From: Candidatus Eiseniibacteriota bacterium
Lineage (GTDB): Bacteria; Arandabacterota; Arandabacteria; Arandabacterales; Arandabacteraceae
Assembly: GCA_030592245.1 (NCBI GenBank)
Contig: JAUVJV010000195.1
Span: forward strand, 1 to 5,378
Length of the DNA: 5,378 nucleotides
Direction of reading: 5' to 3'
Position 1 is the first letter of the stretch. Each line of letters starts with the position of its first letter. The translations under genes and the position numbers were made by a program. Below the pieces are notes generated by a model, which worked only from the letters and a program-made list of their open reading frames with translations, did not search any database and had not been told where the DNA came from. Below, piece after piece: positions 1 to 5,277 of this stretch.

Positions 1-472
1 ACTTCCTGGCTCATCAGTCATTTTTGACCCCACCAATCAATTGGCTTCCTTCGATGGCACACTCTCCGTAACGCAGCTCTACCCCTACCAATCGGCAACA
101 GACAGATCGTTCCTTACCTCTCAGGTGTTCTTGATCTCCAAGGCCAGTATAACCCACGGGGCAAATCCTGTCTTTACCACCAAACAGCCGCCTGGGCTGA
201 GCCCTTCCCCGGGAATGCCCTTATTTGCTCTCAAGCCCCGGCTGGGACCGCGATTCCCGCCAGAGAACCGGAAACAGGTATCAGGGGGCGGACTGGGCTC
301 TCTCTCCACAAAACGTCGCTATGCGGATACCGGTGTCAGGATCTTGACGCTGCTCCCCAACCTTAGCCCTGATCTCGCTCAAGGTCGAGGGGCGTGTGCC
401 CGGGCCATGAGAACGAGCAAAGCCCAGCCGCAGCAGTTCGCCACTTCGATTGCCGGTTCAGGCCACTCGGGT
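1..472. other. Left flank without a defensible gene
   Basis: I see no gene here with a start, a ribosome binding site and a recognisable product. On the minus strand several stretches stay open without good starts. One spans 281-457 (58 codons, containing LGFARSHGPG and STLSEIRAKVG). Another spans about 26-230 and ends in IGGVKND. A third spans 121-309 and ends in WVILALEIKNT. They overlap one another in different frames, so at most one could be real, and they may be decayed gene remnants. The plus-strand frame open from 41 through 1099 runs antisense to the secreted-protein gene and is judged a shadow. No intrinsic terminator (GC stem followed by a T run) was found downstream of the 473-1126 gene. 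Confidence 0.5.
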
Positions 473-1126
473 CTATTTGAACATGGCCTTGATCTTACCC
501 CACGGGGTGACCTCAACAGAAGATGGAAGTTCACAGAGATCATGCCCCGTCATACCGCATACACCTGCGCAGAAGGTGCAAACAGTCTGATCAACCGTTT
601 CGCTGCAGTCCAGTACAGCCGGCAATGGGTTGCCGGGACTCGGCCATGTCCAGGGTGGCGCCCCGTCGACGCAGATTCGCCCAGGGGTAGATGCATCCAG
701 CCATCCGAATCCGGGAATCTCCACATAGTCTCCGGGGTGGCAATCGAAATAGGCGTGGGAAATCAGATCACCTGGATCACACACATCCGGCTCTCCATAG
801 AAGTCAAACTGATAGATGGTCAGATCCGAGCAGCTGGTGAAGCTGCAGGTACCCCACTCTGCCGGCCAGACAAGACTGTACTCGAAGGCCTTGTACTCGG
901 TCATTCCCCAGAAGACCGGGAAGACATCGATGTCGCCACACCCCGCATAGGTGTGGTTAATGTCGCCACACTCGCTGATCTCCGGCATGCTTGCACAGCT
1001 CCCCGAACCGTGCGGCAGCACATGCACGGCAACCTTCACATCTGGATTGTTGCCCGCAAAAGCTTGTGCTGCAAGGGCGGCAAAGGCAAGGACAACTAAA
1101 CACAAGCGTATCAGCTTTGTACGCAT
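473..1126 (-). CDS. Secreted Cys-rich protein with C-terminal WGxIK tail
   Basis: This encodes a 217-residue exported protein of unknown function. The start is ATG at 1126, because AAGGAGG (1135-1141) lies 8 nt upstream; an in-frame start at 1162 would lie upstream of the -10 box. Residues 1-24 form a signal peptide (MRTK, then a hydrophobic run ending in AFA, probable cleavage before GNNPD). The mature part has 13 cysteines, with the blocks TYAGCGDIDVFPVFW, LVWPAEWGTCSFTSCSDLTI and CTFCAGVCG. This layout suggests a disulfide-stabilised extracytoplasmic domain. I remember similar proteins in Eisenbacteria-like genomes but know no assigned role. The last nine residues are WGKIKAMFK, matching the tails of the two beta-helix proteins in this window, although the rest of the protein is unrelated to them. 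The gene appears to be transcribed alone from the promoter at 1151-1178. Secretion is well supported; function is unknown. Confidence 0.88.
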   Translation of the reverse strand: MRTKLIRLCLVVLAFAALAAQAFAGNNPDVKVAVHVLPHGSGSCASMPEISECGDINHTYAGCGDIDVFPVFWGMTEYKAFEYSLVWPAEWGTCSFTSCSDLTIYQFDFYGEPDVCDPGDLISHAYFDCHPGDYVEIPGFGWLDASTPGRICVDGAPPWTWPSPGNPLPAVLDCSETVDQTVCTFCAGVCGMTGHDLCELPSSVEVTPWGKIKAMFK

Positions 1127-1134
1127 AATTCGCA

Positions 1135-1178
1135 CCTCCTTCTGGCCTGCATTATAGCACAAAGGGTGGACGAATCAA
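1135..1178 (-). promoter_or_regulatory. Sigma70-like promoter and Shine-Dalgarno of the Cys-rich secreted protein gene
   Basis: On the minus strand, TTGATT (1173-1178) is followed after 16 bp by a perfect TATAAT (1151-1156). AAGGAGG (1135-1141) and ATG at 1126 come next. The predicted RNA start near 1144 gives a leader of only about 18 nt. The beta-helix gene at 4044-5105 has the same arrangement, sharing TATAATGC and AGGAGGTGCGA, so the two genes are probably expressed in a similar way. Confidence 0.65.
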
Positions 1179-1272
1179 GCACAGTTGTGAGCTGAGATGG
1201 GAACAGGAAGAGACAAGGTGACCCCAAGAGATACATGACCAATCGAAGTTTGCTGCATCCAGCACTGTCGGG

Positions 1273-1374
1273 ATGATGAAGAGTCAATGGCGGGGCCGAC
1301 GGGACGACTTTCGCAACTTTTTGATGACCCAAGAATGCGCCAAGATGGCACAGATCTTAGCCGATCTGGCCTGA
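1273..1374 (+). CDS. Possible 33-residue protein carrying repeat copy 1
   Basis: An ATG-ATG pair at 1273 opens a 33-codon frame: MMKS, then the repeat-encoded peptide beginning QWRGRRDDFRNFLM and ending QILADLA, then TGA. The ribosome binding site is weak (only GTCGGG just upstream), and the frame is open back to a TGA at 1219. The case for coding comes from comparison with the other two repeat copies. Changes concentrate at third codon positions, and several amino acid changes are conservative (D/E, F/Y, T/S). The peptide is probably a basic, amphipathic helix; I do not recognise a family. It ends 8 bp from the stop of the convergent beta-helix remnant. Copies 2 and 3 have no nearby ATG in this frame, so the peptide could instead be the tail of a longer lost protein. 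Confidence 0.35.
   Translation: MMKSQWRGRRDDFRNFLMTQECAKMAQILADLA
1285..1374 (+). repeat. Dispersed 90-bp repeat, copy 1
   Basis: This is the most divergent of three copies: about 80/90 bases match copy 2 and 77/90 match copy 3 (counted by hand). Its first 23 bases are identical in all three. Similarity starts abruptly at CAATGG and stops at the TGA. Relative to copy 2, differences fall 1, 3 and 6 at codon positions 1, 2 and 3 of the QWRGRR frame. It points toward the 3' end of the minus-strand beta-helix remnant at 1383-1910. Confidence 0.9.
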
Positions 1375-1382
1375 CCTGCCAC

Positions 1383-1910
1383 CTACCTGTAAACTGACTT
1401 GATTGCCCCCCAGGTTGAGGACTCTGTGGCTGACGGACCGCATACGCATCCAACATCCCACGCGCCTATGAGGCCACAGTCGACACTATCCGGGTGATTA
1501 CCGGGTGCGCACGGAGACTCATCACACAGATGCAGGTCACCGTGCTCAAGATTGCAGAACGAGGGGCAGGCTGAGAAGTTGCCGTCGGCCCCCAGCTGCT
1601 CCGCGATAGCACCGACCCAATCCCCACCATCATTGCCATAGATGTCGCAGCAACTCAGGCGAGCGGTGCCACGAACGTCCCAGAGCCCTTCGCCCTCTAT
1701 TCCATAAGAGATGATTAGATTGGCAAATTCTGCTGTTCTCAACTGTGAATCCCGCGCAATGCCACTCCCCCAGGTTGCACGATTCTCCACAAATGTCACA
1801 TTCAGGAGCTCCGCGGAGCCTCCCCCAGTCATAGTCATACCTCCACCTCCGGGCATGCTGATGATACCATTGACTCCGTATGCATCACAAAATACCTTCG
1901 CGCCCTGCAC
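1383..1910 (-). pseudogene. 5'-truncated parallel beta-helix protein remnant with WGxIK tail
   Basis: About 175 codons remain open, beginning at a GTG (1908-1910) just after an in-frame TAG at 1917-1919. There is no signal peptide and no Shine-Dalgarno. The C-terminal 66 residues match those of the beta-helix protein at 4044-5105 at 53/66 positions (hand alignment), including CPSFC, SPCAPGNHPDSV, CGLIGA, DVGCVCGPSATE and the tail WGAIKSVYR followed by TAG. Upstream of this, a Gly-rich turn, LLNVTFVENRATWG, and a block with CCDIYGNDGGDWVGAI look like beta-helix rungs. This protein type is normally preceded by a signal peptide and several more rungs, so the gene has lost its 5' half. No continuation was found in any frame between 1911 and 2058. 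It could still be a short expressed protein, but the missing export signal argues against that. Confidence 0.72.
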
Positions 1911-2058
1911 TCTAAACTAAGCATACCTCGGTGTCTCACCATTATTGGCAGAGAGGATCCTGCTGATCTGACCTGGAGCCGTTCGAAGAGCCCCGATCTG
2001 GGCACTCGTTGCCACCCAAGACCATGCTTCCGGGGCCAGCGGCCGGCGTTGTGCGCTC

Positions 2059-2406
2059 TCAGCCTTTCTTGATCCGGTCGGTCGCGTCATGGACGCTCGT
2101 GCGTAGCGTCTCGAACGATTGGCGAACACCATCCTGCAACGTCGTCCAGCTTTCGGACGCCGCAGCGGAGGATTCCTGGAGCTTCGTGCGCGCAGCGCTG
2201 AGCTCTTCGTTCAGCTTGCCGATGGTCGGATCGACATCGGACTCCGAGATCTTCTCGTCGACCTGTACTTGAAGCGCAAGGACTGCGATCCAAGCTGCGG
2301 CGATGTCCACCTGATTGGCCTGCACGGTCTGCGTCAAAACACGAATGTGCATCTCAAGGGCGTCGAGCCGCTTGTCTTGCATTTTGTCATCTCCAAAAAG
2401 TCCCAT
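2059..2406 (-). CDS. Small coiled-coil protein, resembles stress-type coiled-coil family
   Basis: This 115-residue protein starts at ATG 2406, with AAGGAG (2417-2422) 10 nt upstream. It begins MGLFGDDKMQDKRLDALE, continues as a predicted helix through about residue 52, has a short break with DVDPTIG (57-63), and then a second long helix. Residues 86-102 (SWTTLQDGVRQSFETLR) recall the W-x-x-L-x-x-G-V-x-x-x-[FW]-x-x-L signature near the C terminus of cyanobacterial Sll1863-type coiled-coil stress proteins; this is resemblance only. It has no signal peptide and no membrane helix, so it is probably cytoplasmic or bound to a membrane partner. It is the last gene of the minus-strand cluster that starts at 3524, but the 98-bp gap before it may hold its own promoter. 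No terminator was seen after it. Expression as a protein is likely; the function is not known. Confidence 0.7.
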   Translation of the reverse strand: MGLFGDDKMQDKRLDALEMHIRVLTQTVQANQVDIAAAWIAVLALQVQVDEKISESDVDPTIGKLNEELSAARTKLQESSAAASESWTTLQDGVRQSFETLRTSVHDATDRIKKG

Positions 2407-2504
2407 AACTGATCGACTCCTTCCGGTTCTTCAAACACCTGGCTTGGCCGGTCGTCAGCACCGGCTATCGTCTCATTACTCAACCATATCAGCGCATCGA
2501 AAGC

Positions 2505-2633
2505 TCAAGTGCATCCTTCCTTGCCCGCCAATTTCATCTGCACCTTGGCTTCATCCAGTGTCCTCTGCAACTTCGCCAGTTCTTCCTTCATTCTCCCTAT
2601 AGCAGACCGTCTCTCCGCATTCTTATCAATCAT
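2505..2633 (-). CDS. Very short coiled-coil protein (42 aa), possibly truncated
   Basis: The frame starts at ATG 2633 (MIDKNAERRSAIGRMKEELA) and ends with TGA at 2505-2507. The whole product is one charged heptad-like helix (KLQRTLDEAKVQMKLAGKE). It sits 34 bp after the holin-like gene and 98 bp before the next coiled-coil gene, on the same strand. The ribosome binding site is weak (GAGATGGA directly before the ATG). The sequence resembles the N-terminal helix of Sll1863-type coiled-coil proteins, whose C-terminal half resembles the next gene. A single-base change near GGATGC would replace the end GCT with DALELSMR and stop at 2489-2491, so the last residues may be a recent frameshift. Coding is likely because of the helical periodicity and operon position, but the gene is short and unproven. 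Confidence 0.5.
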   Translation of the reverse strand: MIDKNAERRSAIGRMKEELAKLQRTLDEAKVQMKLAGKEGCT

Positions 2634-2667
2634 TCCATCTCACGCCATCGCAGCATCACGTCATTCC

Positions 2668-3138
2668 TCACTTCTTGACGGACTTGACCATCAACCTCAG
2701 TATCGGCAGGAGCGTATTCACTGCAGCCGTCGGGATAGCCAAAATACCGGCGCGGATACTGCGCAAGTCGGAAGTGATCTCGGAGATCTCGGTTTTGACC
2801 TTTTCGATGTCACGGTTGAGCTCCTTATAGGCGAGGTCACGTATTTCCCGTGCGAGCTTTTCCTCACTTTGCTTGGGACTGGCCTTGAGCGAGACCAACA
2901 GTACTATCGCCATGATGGCGGAATCGATCAGGGCAACAATCAAGGCTGCCGTGGCCGACCCCTGAGTTGGGCTCAGTGCGAAAAAGATTGCGAGATTGAA
3001 CATCCCCAGTCCAAGCAGCGCGAACACCATGGCAACAACAAACAATGCCGAGCGCTGGATCAGGCGCTGGAGCCGTATCTGCGCCAAGGCAAGCTCGGCG
3101 CGGGCGATAATCTGAAGTTTCATCACAGGATCGGTCAT
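2668..3138 (-). CDS. YqjE/holin-X-like membrane protein (phage holin family III type)
   Basis: This 156-residue protein starts at ATG 3138, preceded by a purine-rich GGGGGAT. Its order is typical of the Phage_holin_3_6/YqjE group. An amphipathic helix (7-29, AELALAQIRLQRL) comes first, then two membrane helices (about 31-55 and 62-84) joined by a short loop. A charged coiled coil (88-130) and a hydrophobic amphipathic C-terminal helix (131-150) follow. The C-terminal extension is longer than in the short members. Despite the family name, such proteins are usually chromosomal and occur beside DUF883/YqjD proteins, as here. The upstream gene ends only 11 bp away, so the two are almost certainly cotranscribed. 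The location is the inner membrane; a role in envelope stress or membrane-associated regulation is inference. The family call comes from architecture and sequence style. Confidence 0.65.
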   Translation of the reverse strand: MTDPVMKLQIIARAELALAQIRLQRLIQRSALFVVAMVFALLGLGMFNLAIFFALSPTQGSATAALIVALIDSAIMAIVLLVSLKASPKQSEEKLAREIRDLAYKELNRDIEKVKTEISEITSDLRSIRAGILAIPTAAVNTLLPILRLMVKSVKK

Positions 3139-3149
3139 GGTTTATCCCC

Positions 3150-3524
3150 CTATCGCGGCAGCAGCCGGCCCACAAATATCCCGATGGCAAAAACCGCCAG
3201 CAGCGTAATTGGGTTGGTGTCCTTTAGCTCCCGACCCATCCCATCAACAAGCTCCTGGAGCTGTGCTGATAGATCCGCGGCCTCACCCTTGTCCTTGTCC
3301 TTCTCCGCTTGTTGGCTCCCGCCGCCAGAAGATGACGCGACAGACTCCGCTTCCTTGCCTGCGGGGGCGGACCTGTTTCGCCCTTCGCTTGCGGTACCAC
3401 TTGCACGCAAGGCGTCAAGCTGCTTTCGCATCTCCTTCAGCTCGGCTTGAAGCGCATTGTCGCTCTTGCCCATCACATCTTTCCCTTCTCCTCTTTGCTG
3501 CGGCTTCAGTTCATCCTTTGCCAT
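3150..3524 (-). CDS. DUF883/YqjD/ElaB-like C-terminally membrane-anchored protein
   Basis: This 124-residue protein has the design of the DUF883 (YqjD/ElaB/YgaM) group. A hydrophilic N terminus holds a short coiled coil (about 24-41, LQAELKEMRKQLDALRAS). A Ser/Gly/Lys-rich linker (42-82) and a second helix (84-101) follow. The C terminus is a single membrane helix (about 105-121) with the small-residue motif GIFVG and the short basic end RLLPR. E. coli YqjD and ElaB use this anchor at the inner membrane and bind ribosomes in stationary phase; whether this protein does so is unknown. The start at 3524 is preferred over an in-frame ATG at 3542, because the bases between them (GGGAGGGAGAGG) form the ribosome binding site. 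The long low-complexity linker is unusual for the family. It is the first gene of the cluster, 11 bp before the holin-like gene. No clear promoter was found upstream. Confidence 0.65.
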   Translation of the reverse strand: MAKDELKPQQRGEGKDVMGKSDNALQAELKEMRKQLDALRASGTASEGRNRSAPAGKEAESVASSSGGGSQQAEKDKDKGEAADLSAQLQELVDGMGRELKDTNPITLLAVFAIGIFVGRLLPR

Positions 3525-3926
3525 TGGCCTCTCCCTCCCCATTGTTTATCATCGCGACTGCCCCGCTCGACAGATCTACGACCCTGCATGCCTACACAGG
3601 ATCAGCCTTTCAACTTCACGACATCGTCCGGTTTCCATTCCTGGGTGAAGAATTCGAGCCTGGAGCCTTGAATCCCATGAGTCCAACTCCCCCCCCTCTT
3701 CGTACAGAGTACTCAGCAGCTAACCACTGCCTATTGTGATCCTTTTAACTGCATTGAGGATGTCTCACACTTCCATAAGTATTGTATTGTGCCTCATCTG
3801 GACTGTGCGTCAACGTTTTCTTAGATGACCAACCTTCCGAGGGGGTTTCCTTACTGCTCCAGGTGGGCTAAATCGCACAATTCACTGAAGCGCAAAGGAC
3901 AGTGTGGGCAAGCGGATGGGAGGAGA
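3525..3926. other. Intergenic region upstream of the YqjD-like cluster
   Basis: No convincing gene is present. The part from about 3720 to 3830 is noticeably richer in A+T than its surroundings and could hold promoters, but no well-spaced -35/-10 pair was found on either strand. On the minus strand a run of eight G (3689-3696) precedes an ATG at 3678 that opens only 20 codons, to 3616. In another minus frame, 3605-3712 is open and ends in EFFTQEWKPDDVVKLKG. That end looks coding-like but lacks a start codon. Confidence 0.45.
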
Positions 3927-4016
3927 CAATGGCGGGGCCGACGGGACGAGTATCGCAACTTTTTGATGAGTCAGGAATGCGTCAAGATGGCACAGATGGT
4001 GGCCGATCTGGCATGA
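3927..4016 (+). repeat. Dispersed 90-bp repeat, copy 2
   Basis: This copy matches copy 3 at about 85/90 positions. It encodes QWRGRRDEYRNFLMSQEC followed by VKMAQMVADLA and TGA. Its frame is open from an ATG at 3825, but the encoded extension is unlike the sequences before copies 1 and 3 and may not be translated. A GGAGGAG (3919-3925) precedes an out-of-frame ATG at 3929; that alternative frame is closed by a stop in copy 3. The repeat ends 27 bp before the convergent stop of the beta-helix gene at 4044. Confidence 0.92.
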
Positions 4017-4043
4017 CGAAGCAGGCTCGGGCTACCTGGCACC

Positions 4044-5105
4044 CTACCTGTAGATTGATTTGATGGCGCCCCAGGTCGTGGGCTCAGTTGCCGACGGCCC
4101 GCACACACATCCCACGTCCAAAGCACCTATGAGTCCACAATTGACGCTATCCGGATGATTGCCGGGTGCGCAGGGTGACCCGTCACATAGTTGGAAGTCA
4201 CCCGCCGCGAGGTCGCAGAACGAGGGACAACCCAAGAAGTTTCCATTCCCAGCCGGCAACCAGTCGGGGTAGGGCTGGTTCTCATAGAAAGCCGTGCACT
4301 GCACACCGCAATCCGGGAGGGTCACTGGTTGGTATCCTCCGGTACCGTAGGCGATGATGGAATTCCTGATTTCACAGCCGCAATCGGTATCCCAACTAGC
4401 CACAGCAGAGAACATACCTGAGTTATCAACCATGGTGCAGTTGTTTATCTCCACAAATATCCAAGGGTCATTTGACCCGTCCTCTATTCCAATAGCACCG
4501 CCACCATGAGGTGCCGAGTTCCGCACGAACAGGGAACGTTCTATTATGAGTGTCGTGGTCCAGCAATACGCTTCGACCGCGCCTCCGTCATACGCAGAAT
4601 TGCCTATGAAGGCGCACTCTGAGATGAGACTCGGGCCTCCACAGACGAAGACCGCCCCGCCCTCCCCGCCGAAGTTGTCGCGGAACATGCAGTTTCTGAT
4701 ATCGGCCCTGGAGACGTCAACAAAGATCGCCCCGCCTCTCTCGTATGCCCAACCGTTCACTACCGATAGGCCGGATAACTCGCTTTGACCCCCGGTGCCA
4801 TGCGAGATGTGGAATGCCCGGTGAGGCGAGGCCGAACTCCCCTCACAATCGATTATGCAAGCTTCGGGGTCGTCGCTTTCCGATCTTATTATCAAGCGCT
4901 TGTCACCGGTGACATCGCGGTTCCCTGGCCCTCGGTAGGTGCCATCCGCAAGGAGTAGCGTGTCACCCCGAGCGGCAGAGTCAGCCCCGGCCTGAATCGT
5001 CGGAACGTCCCCGGTACCATCAGGCGTGATGTACCACGTTCGTGCCGGAGAAACTGAAGTGAAAGCAAGAATCGCTATTGCGAACACCAATACCATGCGT
5101 CCCAT
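4044..5105 (-). CDS. Secreted parallel beta-helix protein with WGxIK tail
   Basis: This 353-residue exported protein starts at ATG 5105, because AGGAGG (5114-5119) lies 8 nt upstream; the in-frame GTG at 5114 overlaps that site. The signal peptide is residues 1-21 (hydrophobic core, then SVSPA before RTWYITPDG). Residues 22-60 are the entry module common in FCB beta-helix proteins: TWYITPDGTGDVPTIQAGAD, then GDTLLLADGTYRG. Right-handed beta-helix rungs follow with GGAI or GGAV turns at 124, 149, 174 and 202. A Cys-rich block at 291-337 (CPSFC, SPCAPGNHPDSV, CGLIGA, CVCGP) leads to the tail WGAIKSIYR (345-353) and TAG. No catalytic residues of a pectate lyase are evident, so a surface or structural role is more likely than an enzyme. 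It is a full-length paralogue of the 1383-1910 remnant and appears to be transcribed alone. Confidence 0.9.
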   Translation of the reverse strand: MGRMVLVFAIAILAFTSVSPARTWYITPDGTGDVPTIQAGADSAARGDTLLLADGTYRGPGNRDVTGDKRLIIRSESDDPEACIIDCEGSSASPHRAFHISHGTGGQSELSGLSVVNGWAYERGGAIFVDVSRADIRNCMFRDNFGGEGGAVFVCGGPSLISECAFIGNSAYDGGAVEAYCWTTTLIIERSLFVRNSAPHGGGAIGIEDGSNDPWIFVEINNCTMVDNSGMFSAVASWDTDCGCEIRNSIIAYGTGGYQPVTLPDCGVQCTAFYENQPYPDWLPAGNGNFLGCPSFCDLAAGDFQLCDGSPCAPGNHPDSVNCGLIGALDVGCVCGPSATEPTTWGAIKSIYR

Positions 5106-5113
5106 GTCTCGCA

Positions 5114-5156
5114 CCTCCTACGCGGGCATTATACCACAGATTGGTCCGGGTGTTGA
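5114..5156 (-). promoter_or_regulatory. Sigma70-like promoter and Shine-Dalgarno of the beta-helix protein gene
   Basis: On the minus strand, TCAACA (5151-5156) precedes a perfect TATAAT (5128-5133) by 17 bp. AGGAGG (5114-5119) follows, and the ATG is at 5105. The leader would be about 16 nt. From TATAAT to ATG is 22 nt here and 24 nt at the Cys-rich protein gene, with TATAATGC and AGGAGGTGCGA shared. The -35 box is the weaker part of the call. Confidence 0.6.
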
Positions 5157-5187
5157 GGCTAAACCACGGGAGCTTGGACAGAAAGGT

Positions 5188-5277
5188 CAATGGCGGGGCC
5201 GACGGGACGAGTATCGCAACTTTCTGATGAGTCAGGAATGTGCCAAGATGGCACAGATGGTGGCTAATCTGGCATGA
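5188..5277 (+). repeat. Dispersed 90-bp repeat, copy 3
   Basis: This is the third copy, about 94% identical to copy 2. It encodes the same peptide with CAKMAQMVANLA at its end, then TGA. It lies 54 bp upstream of the -10 box of the beta-helix gene and is divergent from it. The frame extends back to 5026 only by running antisense through that gene's 5' end. By analogy with copies 1 and 2, a minus-strand gene might end just to the right. The remaining 101 bp (5278-5378) do not show the expected WGxIK tail within 30 bp, and I see no feature there. Confidence 0.92.

Noticed and set aside
17..28. Inverted repeat GTCATTTTTGAC at the left edge as an insertion-sequence end
   Set aside because: The arms are only 4 bp and no partner end or transposase is visible in the window.
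41..1099. Long plus-strand open frame of about 350 codons
   Set aside because: It starts with TTG, lies antisense over the signal-peptide gene at 473-1126, and its translation has no recognisable domain. It is a shadow of a GC-rich coding strand.
2020..2058. GC-rich inverted sequence after the 2059-2406 gene as a terminator
   Set aside because: The pairing is short and bulged, and no T tract follows in the direction of transcription.
2340..2504. Readthrough of the TGA ending the 42-residue gene into a long open frame
   Set aside because: TGA is used as a normal stop by other genes in the window, and the downstream peptide shows no continuing heptad pattern.
2509..3450. Plus-strand open frame of about 310 codons
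   Set aside because: It runs antisense through three minus-strand genes with ribosome binding sites, membrane helices or coiled coils. Its own product has no coherent features.
3720..3830. A+T-rich stretch as a promoter for the YqjD-like cluster
   Set aside because: The best pair on the minus strand, TTGACG and TACAAT, is 21 bp apart, and the region lies about 200 bp or more from the first gene. Support is insufficient.
3929..4016. Alternative frame of the repeat starting at the internal ATG (MAGPTGR...), well placed behind GGAGGAG in copy 2
   Set aside because: In copy 3 this frame meets a TAA after about 26 codons and the amino acid changes are less conservative. The ribosome-binding sequence is absent at the other copies.
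1285..5277. The three repeats as a CRISPR array or satellite
   Set aside because: The copies are 90 bp long, separated by over 1 kb, differ from each other at up to 13 positions, and have no regular spacers.
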